NCBI GenBank assembly: GCA_022837245.1
Contig: JALHHX010000141.1
Location: 1 to 6,824 of the forward strand
Origin: Lentisphaerota bacterium
GTDB taxonomy: Bacteria; Verrucomicrobiota; Kiritimatiellia; RFP12; UBA3636
DNA length: 6,824 nucleotides
Direction of reading: 5' to 3'
Numbering within the stretch: position 1 is the first letter of the stretch; every line of letters starts with the position of its first letter. Below, one piece after another: positions 1-5,788 of this stretch. The position numbers and the translations under genes were made by a program. The notes beneath the pieces were generated by a model. It was not told the origin of the DNA, did no database searches, and saw nothing but the letters and a program-made list of their open reading frames with translations.

Positions 1-422
1 AAGTCGGAACCAACGAAGCTTGTGCGCTTGTCGGAGGCGGCGACGCGCTTGACGAGGTTGAGGCCCGGCATGAAGAGCCAGCGGTCATCATCGCTGCCGT
101 CGACGTGCTTGTGCACGAGATACGCCATCTTGTTGACATCGGCGGGGCGTTCGAAGTACACGTACATCTTCTGGTCGCCGGCGAAAACATCGTTCGTGAC
201 GCCCGCCGGTTCGAGATCCTTTCGCAGGATTGTGAATTCGCGGGTGCGTTCACGGCCCTGGGAGTCCTTGATGACCATCGAAACCTTGGCGCGTCCGTCC
301 TGTCCCTGATAGTATGACATACGGTTTGCATTGGCGACTATGTCATCGACGGATGGGACGGCATCTTGAGCCGATGCGACTGCTGTGGCCAGGATAAAAA
401 AAGCGGAGATTGTTTTTCGCAT
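1..422 (-). CDS. LolA-like outer-membrane lipoprotein-sorting protein, 3' end cut by window edge
   Basis: About 140 N-terminal residues are visible; the stop lies beyond the left edge. The start at 420-422 is preceded by the Shine-Dalgarno AAGGAAC (427-433). A Sec signal peptide is clear: n-region MRKT, hydrophobic ISAFFILATAVA, then ASA before QDA, so the mature protein is periplasmic. Next come 'VDDIVANANRMSYYQGQDGRAK', split here as VDDIVANANR then MSYYQGQDGRAK, 'REFTILRKD', 'MYVYFERPADVNKMAYLVHK', 'DDRWLFMPGLNLVKRV' and 'KRTSFVGSD'. This pattern is typical of the LolA-like family usually annotated 'outer membrane lipoprotein-sorting protein', about 250 residues long. The family typically sits beside MMPL/RND exporters, as here, and is thought to carry lipid or lipoprotein cargo across the periplasm. 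It is the last visible gene of the operon, 68 bases after the exporter stop. The family call is firm; the cargo is unknown. Confidence 0.85.
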   Translation of the reverse strand, partial: MRKTISAFFILATAVASAQDAVPSVDDIVANANRMSYYQGQDGRAKVSMVIKDSQGRERTREFTILRKDLEPAGVTNDVFAGDQKMYVYFERPADVNKMAYLVHKHVDGSDDDRWLFMPGLNLVKRVAASDKRTSFVGSD

Positions 423-445
423 TTATGTTCCTTTCATGATTGGTA

Positions 446-488
446 GTCCGGCGCGTCAGACCAGTCTGACTTGTCGGACATGCCGGAC
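446..488 (-). repeat. Nested inverted repeat between the MMPL and LolA-like genes
   Basis: The outer arms GTCCGGC (446-452) and GCCGGAC (482-488) pair perfectly. They enclose a second perfect pair, GTCAGAC (455-461) and GTCTGAC (464-470). The element begins 3 bases after the MMPL stop codon and ends 13 bases before the Shine-Dalgarno of the LolA-like gene. No T-run follows on the minus strand, so it does not look like an intrinsic terminator. It could stabilise mRNA, mark a processing site or be a REP-type palindrome. The outer arm sequence is the same as in the hairpin at 3644-3669. Confidence 0.5.
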
Positions 489-490
489 GT

Positions 491-3281
491 TCACGGCTGC
501 CGGCACTTCTTCCGGCGGCCGAAGAAGTAGCAGAACGCGGCCATGGCCGCGATAGCAACGAGACAGCCAACCGAGACCTGGCTCAAAGTAGCGCCGATAA
601 AGCCCTGTATGTTAAGCGCGATCGTCAGAATGGCTGCCACGGCTGCGAAGAAGACCGTTCCGCATTTGCATAGCGCCGGGTGGGCCGGGTCGCGGAAGAG
701 CCAGCGGGAAAGAACGGTGATCATAGCGGGCAGGAGGAAGAGCGTCGCCACGCCGGCGGTGAGCAATATCGCCGCGATGAACGTGCCAACCGTCTGGTAC
801 GGCACGAGCGGAGCAGCCAAGAGCGGCAGGAAGCCAATGCCGATGACTATCACGTTGCGCGTGATTGCGCGGGCCGGTTCGCCGAAGATCGGCCCGGCGG
901 CCGCCTCCCACGAGCCGTGCTTCTCCACCATGCCGCGCGACCGCGAAATGAAGTGGATGGCATAGTCCACGGCCATGCCGAGACTCAGCGAGGAAAGGAC
1001 TGCCACAGGCATGTCGTAATCCTTGCCGATGAAGCCTATCATGCCGTAGATCAGCCCGATCGTGAGTGTCAGCGGGATCATCGAGAGTATGCCCCAGAGC
1101 GCGGAGCGGTACAGGATTATCATCATGAACCAGACTGCCGCGAAACTGCCGAGGAACGACACCATCATGCCGCTGACCATCTTGGACTGCCAGACGACGT
1201 TGATGTAGGTGATTGTCGCCGCTCTTCTGCTGGATCCACATGCTCGTCCGCCTCCAGGTGTCAGTGCGGACGAAATGGGCAAGGTCTTGAGGGCGGTGGG
1301 AACTCTCATACTGCAACACTGTCTGCGCCACGCCCTCGCGTCTGTCGGGAATGCGATAGTATTCAGGATTCCCCTCCATAAGCTCCCTGTGCACCGTGCG
1401 GACGAGATCTGCCAGGGAATTGCTCTTGCCGACTATAGGGCGACCATCAGGACTCTTGATGGTGAGCAGGTGGTCCTGCAAACCGGCCATCCAGTTGAGC
1501 ACTGCGGGATCCTTGAAGACCTGCCCTGCCTGAGCCTGTTCGCCGACGAAGAGGCTCGCTGACTCCCAAGCATCGAACATCTCGTCCTGCGCGGCGTCCA
1601 TTTGTTCAGCAGCATAGTCCTGCCACTGTGCGAAGAACGCTTCACGAGACTCAGCCGAGGCGTCCAATTCTCGCGCCTTGGCAAGAAGGAGACCAAAGAC
1701 TTCATCCACTCCCGTCATAGCGTCTGAAGCCAGCTCTGCCTGGCGGGCTTGGAGCGCAACCTCGACTTCAGAGGCGAGCTTGCCAGGACCGGGAAGTTCG
1801 TCCGATGGAGAGAGCGAGAGGTAGCCCATGTAAGTGCCGCCAAAGTGCGAATTCATTACTCTGTCGGCGACGCGAATTGGGTGTTTCTCGTTAAACCACT
1901 TGACGGGGTTGTCGTTTATGACGACGCGCGTGATGCCCCAGACTGCAAGGCCAACCAGAATTAGCGCACCGGCGAGTATTGCCTTGGCGTAACGGCGGGT
2001 GCCGACGCCCACTGCGCGGAGCGTCCTAGTCATGAATGAATGCGACTCCTCATCGGCGTTGTGCTCCGTGAGGCCGAAGTTTTCAAGAGACTTCTCGCGT
2101 ATGAACATGACGGAGGCCGGGATGAACGTCACTGTGAGCAACCATGTAACCATCACGCCTGTCGCGATGTATATGCCGAATACCTGAACAGGGGGAATAG
2201 GAGTGAGCGCGAGCGAAAGAAAGCCGACGGCCGTTGTCAGGCTCGTGTAGAGCATAGGCGTGAAAAGCGTCTTCATGACTCCACGAATCGTGGTCGCCCG
2301 GTCGCGGCTCTCCTGGTAGCGGTCGAAAAACTCGGATAGGATGTGTATTGAATCGAGGACGGCGATCGGCATGATGAAGATCGGGATCATGCTGCTCATG
2401 ATGTGGATCGTGTTGCCCGTGGCAACGAGCAGAGCCATCGTGAAAACGCAGCTCACGATCGCGACTATCATCGGGGATAGAATAAGGACGATCTTCTTGA
2501 AGAAGAGGAGAAGTAGCAGGAAAATGATAGCCATCGCCATTGGCGCGGAGATCGCCATCTGCTTGAACATCTCGACGCCGAAGGTGTCCTCGGCGATCGG
2601 AAGGCCTGTGATGTGGTAGGTGTCGCCAGAGGAGAACTCGGCGATCTTGGCACGCAACTTCGCCGCGACCTTGAAAGAAAGGTGCTTGTCCGAAAGGGGG
2701 AGATATATGGCGATAGACTGGCCGTCCTCGGAGACGAGCGTCCCCTTCATGAACGGCAGCTTCATCGCCTTGTCGCGCACTGCACGCGCCGCCTCCGCGG
2801 TCTCAGGCGGCTCAGGCATTAGCCATGAGAAGCTGACCTCACCAAGCCCGCCCTGTTCAACGTTGTCCACCGTGGAGGGAGCTATGATGTCGATGCCGAT
2901 TACGCCCGCCTGAGGATCCCCGGGTTCGCCAATAGCCTCGCCCCTTAGAGTCTTGGCATATTCCGTCAGCTCATAGATGTCGGAGAGCGTCGCCGGGTTG
3001 AAGACGTAGTCGGGAGCCCGGTCGTTGACCACGCCAACGACAAGCATGTCGTAAAGCGCGAACTCCTGCTTCATTTCGTGGTTGAAAACCCGCACATGCT
3101 CCGTGGCCGGGAGCATGTTTTCCGGATCAGTGTCCACCTTTACGCCGTTCAGGCGCGGGAAAGACTCCGGCCACAGAGACGGGAGCGCAGCCAGAAGGGC
3201 GAGCGCCGCCGTCACCGCAACCATCACAAACGTCGTCGCTTTATAGTGCGCGATGCACCAGTCAATCAATCGTTTGAACAT
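491..3281 (-). pseudogene. MMPL/RND family exporter, interrupted by an internal deletion with frameshift
   Basis: The start ATG (3279-3281) has AGGTG upstream and lies 2 bases after the thioredoxin stop, so translation is probably coupled. Frame one gives about 690 residues: TM1 at roughly 15-36, a periplasmic loop to about 240, five TM segments at about 245-392, a linker, TM7 at about 433-452, then a long second loop with an Ala/Glu/Gln-rich helical stretch (500-590). At 'WIQQKSGDN' (1214-1212) the frame is lost. Homology resumes in another frame with 'ITYINVVWQSKMVSGMM' and runs about 240 residues through the second TM block to TGA at 491-493. Aspartates in the repeated 'AVLDSIHIL' (Asp310) and 'GMAVDYAIHF' sit where the family's proton relay lies. 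From memory of homologues, some 30-40 residues normally separate SGDN from TYINVVWQ; they are absent here. Frame one alone continues as an unrelated tail to 612. The family exports lipids or other hydrophobic cargo; the substrate is unknown. Confidence 0.85.
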
Positions 3282-3283
3282 GA

Positions 3284-3604
3284 CTACACCTGCGAGTCTA
3301 TTGCCTTTACAAGTTCGTCCTTGCGTTGGACTCCAACATACCTCTTTACCATCTTGCCGTCGTTGAAAAGAAGGAGCGTCGGGATGCTCTGCACTCCGGA
3401 CTGGGCGGCGCTCGCGGTGTTCTCGTCGATGTTGATCTTGGCGATGACCCCCTTGTCGCCCACGGCTGCGGCGACCTCCTCGAGGATCGGCCCCTGCATG
3501 CGGCAGGGTCCGCACCACGGCGCCCAGAAATCCACAAGCACCACACCAGTCTTAACTACTGCGGCAAAATCCGCGTCCTTTATTTCTTTGACATTCGCAC
3601 TCAT
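3284..3604 (-). CDS. trxA: Thioredoxin
   Basis: A complete 106-residue thioredoxin, the usual family length. The active site is WCGPC at residues 30-34 within 'LVDFWAPWCGPCRMQGP', with the buried Asp25 and the cis-proline Pro75 in 'QSIPTLLLFNDGK'. There is no signal peptide, so it is cytoplasmic. It reduces disulfides using electrons from thioredoxin reductase, which is not in the window. The start at 3602-3604 is set by the Shine-Dalgarno AAGGAAC (3611-3617) six bases upstream; reading further upstream in this frame gives no thioredoxin sequence. It lies between a peroxiredoxin, for which it is a plausible reductant, and the MMPL exporter, whose ATG follows its TAG by 2 bases. Assigning it as the housekeeping TrxA rather than an operon-dedicated paralogue is uncertain. 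Confidence 0.95.
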   Translation of the reverse strand: MSANVKEIKDADFAAVVKTGVVLVDFWAPWCGPCRMQGPILEEVAAAVGDKGVIAKINIDENTASAAQSGVQSIPTLLLFNDGKMVKRYVGVQRKDELVKAIDSQV

Positions 3605-3643
3605 GGTTTTGTTCCTTGTTTGGGTTGACTTGAAAAATGGATG

Positions 3644-3669
3644 GTCCGGCGGGATCGCTCCCGCCGGAC
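3644..3669 (-). terminator. Strong hairpin between peroxiredoxin and thioredoxin; possible attenuator
   Basis: A perfect 11-bp inverted repeat, GTCCGGCGGGA (3644-3654) and TCCCGCCGGAC (3659-3669), has a 4-base loop. On the minus strand it is followed by CATCCATTTTTC, so a run of five T begins about six bases after the stem. That is looser than a textbook intrinsic terminator, so partial termination or a 3'-end processing and stability role is as likely. A weaker stem, GAACGA/TCGTTC (3673-3678 and 3683-3688), immediately precedes it and overlaps the last base of the peroxiredoxin stop codon. I see no separate promoter in the 83-base gap. Confidence 0.55.
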
Positions 3670-3687
3670 ATTGAACGACGGGTCGTT

Positions 3688-4365
3688 CTAGATCTTGGGG
3701 CACGTCTTGAAGGTCATGAACCAGTCCACGACCCGCGTCCCCTCCTCCTTCGCCTCGACCCGCTCCTTGGCGGTGCCGCAGGATCCCGGTGGCGGAACGA
3801 TGACGTCCTCGCCCGGTTTCCAGTTGGCCGGCGTCGCGATCTTGTGCTTGTCGGCCGTCTGCATGGCGACCAGAAGGCGCTTGATTTCGTCGATGTTGCG
3901 GCCCGTGGAGGACGGGTAGTAGAGGATGGTGCGCACGACGCCCTGCGGATCGATCACGAACACGGCGCGGACCGCCGCCGTCGTGCTCGAGTTCGGGTGC
4001 AGCATGCCGAAGGCCTTGGCCACTTCCATCGAGAGGTCGGTGATGACGGGGAAGTTGACCTCGACGTCCTTCATGCCGTTGAACTCGATCTTCTCCTTGA
4101 TCGTGCGCAGCCAGGCGATGTGGCTGTGGATGCTGTCGATCGAAAGCCCGATCAGTTTGCAGTTGATCGCCGCAAACTCCTTCTCCATAGACGCGAACGT
4201 CATGAACTCGGTCGTGCAGACCGGCGTGAAATCGGCGGGGTGCGAGAAGAGGATGACCCACTTGCCCTTGTAATCCTCGGGGAAGTTGATCAGGCCCTGC
4301 GTGGTCTCCGCCTTGAAGGCCGGGGCCTTGTCTCCAATCAGCGGCATCTTGTATTCTTCACTCAT
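3688..4365 (-). CDS. Peroxiredoxin, Prx6-like (AhpC/TSA superfamily)
   Basis: A complete 225-residue cytoplasmic peroxidase that reduces H2O2 and organic or lipid hydroperoxides. The peroxidatic Cys50 lies in 'SHPADFTPVCTTEF', with Thr47 and the conserved Arg133 in 'AAVRAVFVIDP' completing the active site. The 'LSIDSIHSHIAWLRTI' stretch and the long C-terminal arm ('ANWKPGEDVIVPPPGSC') place it in the Prx6-type subgroup rather than short AhpC. Other cysteines are Cys69, Cys196 and Cys222. Cys196 and Cys222 are candidates for a resolving role, but their placement differs from the C-terminal Cys pattern I know from archaeal homologues. The Shine-Dalgarno (AGGAAAGGTT, 4371-4380) sits just before the start at 4363-4365. 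It is the first gene after the predicted sigma-54 promoter and is followed by thioredoxin, which fits a peroxidase-reductant pair. Confidence 0.93.
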   Translation of the reverse strand: MSEEYKMPLIGDKAPAFKAETTQGLINFPEDYKGKWVILFSHPADFTPVCTTEFMTFASMEKEFAAINCKLIGLSIDSIHSHIAWLRTIKEKIEFNGMKDVEVNFPVITDLSMEVAKAFGMLHPNSSTTAAVRAVFVIDPQGVVRTILYYPSSTGRNIDEIKRLLVAMQTADKHKIATPANWKPGEDVIVPPPGSCGTAKERVEAKEEGTRVVDWFMTFKTCPKI

Positions 4366-4417
4366 GGTGTAACCTTTCCTGGGTGGTTCCAGTTGATTGT
4401 CTGGTTTTGTTAACAGA

Positions 4418-4435
4418 ACAGGGTTTCGAACCTGT
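4418..4435 (-). other. Small hairpin in the peroxiredoxin leader
   Basis: ACAGG (4418-4422) pairs with CCTGT (4431-4435), and TT/AA extends the stem past a single bulged G at 4423. The loop is TCG. If the sigma-54 start at about 4447 is right, this lies near +13 to +30 of the mRNA, well upstream of the Shine-Dalgarno. There is no evidence for a ligand or function; it may simply protect the 5' end. Confidence 0.3.
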
Positions 4436-4457
4436 CATTTGAACTTGTCATAATCAT

Positions 4458-4474
4458 AGCAGACGCTGTGCCAA
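4458..4474 (-). promoter_or_regulatory. Predicted sigma-54 (RpoN) -24/-12 promoter for the peroxiredoxin operon
   Basis: The minus strand reads TTGGCACAGCGTCTGCT. Against the consensus TTGGCACG-N4-TTGCW it keeps TTGGCAC and TGCT, with the invariant GG (4472-4471) and GC (4460-4459) separated by exactly 10 bases. The departures are A for G after TTGGCAC and C for the first T of TTGC. This predicts transcription starting near 4447, leaving an 82-base leader before the peroxiredoxin ATG. The neighbouring gene encodes a sigma-54 activator, which supports the call. The overlapping TATGAT (4453-4458) lacks a good -35 box at normal spacing. Confidence 0.7.
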
Positions 4475-4505
4475 CAGAAAAGAAAAAAATCATCTCGTTG
4501 TCCAC

Positions 4506-4518
4506 AATCAACTTATTG
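4506..4518 (+). promoter_or_regulatory. Putative IHF-binding site
   Basis: AATCAACTTATTG matches the enterobacterial IHF consensus WATCAANNNNTTR at every fixed position. It lies about 59-71 bases upstream of the predicted start, between the sigma-54 element and the palindromic sites, which is where IHF normally bends DNA so that a bound activator reaches the polymerase. An A-rich tract (about 4476-4489) lies between it and the promoter. Whether this organism's HU/IHF-type protein shares the enterobacterial specificity is unknown. Confidence 0.5.
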
Positions 4519-4523
4519 GCAAT

Positions 4524-4544
4524 CAGATGAAACCGCTTCATCTG
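4524..4544. promoter_or_regulatory. 8-bp palindrome, candidate activator-binding site
   Basis: CAGATGAA (4524-4531) and TTCATCTG (4537-4544) form a perfect inverted repeat around ACCGC. The centre is about 87 bases upstream of the predicted transcription start, inside the range where sigma-54 enhancer-binding proteins bind. Neither side has a T-run, so a terminator is unlikely. A dimeric Fis-type helix-turn-helix protein, such as the one encoded just upstream, would suit a site of this symmetry; that link is inference. Confidence 0.45.
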
Positions 4545-4567
4545 GAAAATTCTTGGCCGCAACGCGC

Positions 4568-4609
4568 CGCATTGCATTTGCAATGAAGTCGTGGCCGAAT
4601 TGCAATGCG
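4568..4609. promoter_or_regulatory. Clustered ATTGCA/TGCAAT palindromes, candidate upstream activator sites
   Basis: The arms CGCATTGCA (4568-4576) and TGCAATGCG (4601-4609) are perfect inverted repeats. Two shorter palindromes sit within: ATTGCA-TT-TGCAAT (4571-4584) and ATTGCAAT (4599-4606), with centres 25 bases apart. They lie roughly 120-160 bases upstream of the predicted start. Repeated symmetric sites at that distance are typical of activator sites at sigma-54 promoters. They could alternatively serve an unrelated regulator or form a branched RNA at the 3' end of the upstream gene. Confidence 0.45.
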
Positions 4610-4696
4610 ACAACGGCCCTCCGGGCAATCAGCCGCCGCGATGATCCCAAGTTGTCTTTTCAGGGCTGCGGCCGGGTGCGGCGCCCCGCGAGCTGG

Positions 4697-5689
4697 TCAG
4701 GAATCCAGCATCCCGAGCTTCTTCATCTTGCGCCATAGCGTAGATGGGTCGATGCCTAGGTTCGCGGCGGCCAGCGAGCGTATGCCGCCAGCCTGCTCAA
4801 GCGCCTGCTCGATCACCCCGCGCAGCGCCTCTGGCGGAAGACGCCGGAGATTCGGAACAGGGCGGGCACTGGGCAGCAACGCCCCATCCGCCACGACGGC
4901 GGGGGCTGCCGTGGGTTTCGCCAGAGCATCCTGCGCCAAGCAGGGGGGAAGGCACTGTTCCTGGATCTCATCGCACCGGCACACTACGTATGCGTGCTCT
5001 ATTATGTTCTGCAACCCGCGGATGTTGCCTGTGTAGGTGTGGCGGACAAGCCGTGCCATTGCCGCGGGCGATACGCCGCGCACTGCTCTCCCTTGTTCGG
5101 CATTGAACTTCTCGATGAAGTGCTCCACTAACTGCAGGATGTCCTAAGGACGCTCAGATAGAGGCGGTAGCCGGACGGCAACCACGCTGATCCGGCAGAA
5201 CAAATCCATGCGGAACGAACCGTCCACCACCTTCGCGGCTAGATCGCTGTTCGTCGCGGATATGATCCGCACATTGCAATTGACGGGCATCGTGCCGCCG
5301 AGAGGTTCGTAGAGCCGCTCCTGCAGAACGCGTAGCAGTTTGACCTGCATCGCCGGCGAAGTGTCGCCAATCTCATCAAGGAAGAGCGTTCCGCCCTCGG
5401 CCAGTGCGAAGCGTCCGGGTTTGTCCGTATGCGCATCGGTAAACGCGCCCTTTTTGTACCCGAACAGTTCGGATGCGAGCAAGTTGTCCGGCAGGGCACC
5501 GCAATTGACTGCCACAAATGGCTCGTCGCGGCGCGGACCGCTACGGTGGATCGCATGCGCTAGCAGCTCCTTGCCCGTGCCGCTTCCACCCGCGAACTGC
5601 GCATGCGCGTGTTGGAGCGCCAGCAAAAACAGCAACGCCGCGATGATCCGCCGCATGCCGTGTTCGATTGTCTTTCGATGTGCGTTCAT
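4697..5689 (-). pseudogene. Sigma-54 enhancer-binding activator (NtrC-type), chimeric start and premature stop
   Basis: The reading frame holds about 330 codons, broken by TAG at 5144-5146. After a signal peptide (residues 1-31) it enters directly at the Walker A motif GGSGTGKE (34-41). AAA+ landmarks follow: the sigma-54 loop GAFTDA (81-86, a variant of GAFTGA), Walker B TLFLDE (101-106), sensor I Asn147 in 'ISATNSDL', and arginines 160 and 166 in 'FRMDLFCRI'. Past the stop the same frame continues 'DILQLVEHFIEKF', then 'GNIRGLQNIIEHA', a Pro/Ala-rich linker and a Fis-type helix-turn-helix ending 'STLWRKMKKLGML'. Missing are any complete sensor domain and the first strands of the AAA+ fold. 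Conserved positions look eroded: GESGTGKE to GGSGTGKE, GNIREL to GNIRGL, PGN to TGN. A GTG restart at 5126-5128 would leave a DNA-binding stub without ATPase, but has no convincing Shine-Dalgarno. Its position suggests it once controlled the peroxiredoxin operon. Confidence 0.85.
5597..5689 (-). other. Signal-peptide segment fused in frame to the AAA+ fragment
   Basis: Residues 1-31 form a textbook Sec signal peptide: basic n-region with His, Arg and Lys, hydrophobic IIAALLFLLAL, and a QHAHA/Q cleavage region. Only about three residues later the Walker A motif of a cytoplasmic ATPase begins. An exported AAA+ domain makes no sense, so sequence is missing between the two. Either a secreted-protein gene was joined to the regulator by deletion, or the regulator was originally a membrane protein with a periplasmic sensor and TM segment that has been lost. 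An inner ATG at 5654-5656 is a possible alternative start. Confidence 0.7.
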
Positions 5690-5694
5690 CCGCT

Positions 5695-5701
5695 CTCCTT
5701 A
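5695..5701 (-). promoter_or_regulatory. Strong Shine-Dalgarno for the signal-peptide/AAA+ frame
   Basis: TAAGGAG on the minus strand lies 5 bases before the ATG at 5687-5689. It decides this start over the inner ATG at 5654-5656 and shows that the signal-peptide end of the chimera is a genuine gene start. No convincing promoter or terminator is visible in the rest of the gap to 5788. Confidence 0.7.
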
Positions 5702-5788
5702 GAGCCGGGGAGACGCACGGAACGCTGTGGGTCCAGACGCCTCGTTGTTTCGGCTGTTCTCGACCGATGAAAGGTGAGAAGGGTGTTG

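Larger units (their letters stand above)
4366..4696 (-). promoter_or_regulatory. 331-base intergenic control region upstream of the peroxiredoxin operon
   Basis: No gene is supported here on either strand. Read toward peroxiredoxin, the stretch holds a GC-rich part after the regulator stop, clustered TGCAAT palindromes (4568-4609), an 8-bp palindrome (4524-4544), an IHF consensus match (4506-4518), an A-rich tract (about 4476-4489), a sigma-54 -24/-12 element (4458-4474) and an 82-base leader with a small hairpin (4418-4435). The central part is clearly more AT-rich than the flanking coding DNA. The order and spacing match the usual design of sigma-54 promoters: activator sites, DNA-bending site, promoter. 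Confidence 0.6.

Noticed and set aside
612..1211. Open continuation of the first MMPL frame for about 200 codons past the frameshift
   Set aside because: The protein is rich in Arg and His with no membrane segments, while the adjacent frame carries clear MMPL transmembrane homology over the same bases. It is an out-of-frame shadow.
3282..3518. Upstream in-frame extension of the MMPL gene into thioredoxin
   Set aside because: The extension overlaps the thioredoxin gene and looks like no MMPL N-terminus. The ATG at 3279-3281 has a Shine-Dalgarno and starts the usual 'MFKRLIDWC' sequence.
3637..4413. Plus-strand open frame of 258 codons opposite peroxiredoxin
   Set aside because: It is Arg/Asp/His-rich low-information sequence antisense to a well-conserved peroxiredoxin; high GC codon use on the minus strand explains the lack of stops.
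4418..4435. GTTTCGAACC resembling a tRNA T-arm
   Set aside because: The stem needs a bulged base, the loop is the wrong size, and no acceptor, D or anticodon arms are found on either strand.
4453..4458. TATGAT as a sigma-70 -10 box for the peroxiredoxin operon
   Set aside because: At 17-base spacing the -35 position reads TTTTCT, a poor match, while the TTGGCA nearby is only 10 bases away. The sigma-54 reading of the same stretch is much better.
5144..5146. Amber codon read through or recoded (for example as pyrrolysine)
   Set aside because: The family has a glutamate here, one base away from TAG, and other signs of damage are present in the gene. Nothing suggests a recoding element.
5690..5788. 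Possible terminator or promoter between the secreted protein and the activator fragment
   Set aside because: Repeated AGACGC words are direct, not inverted, and there is no T-run, -35/-10 pair or GG-N10-GC match. Only the Shine-Dalgarno is supportable.
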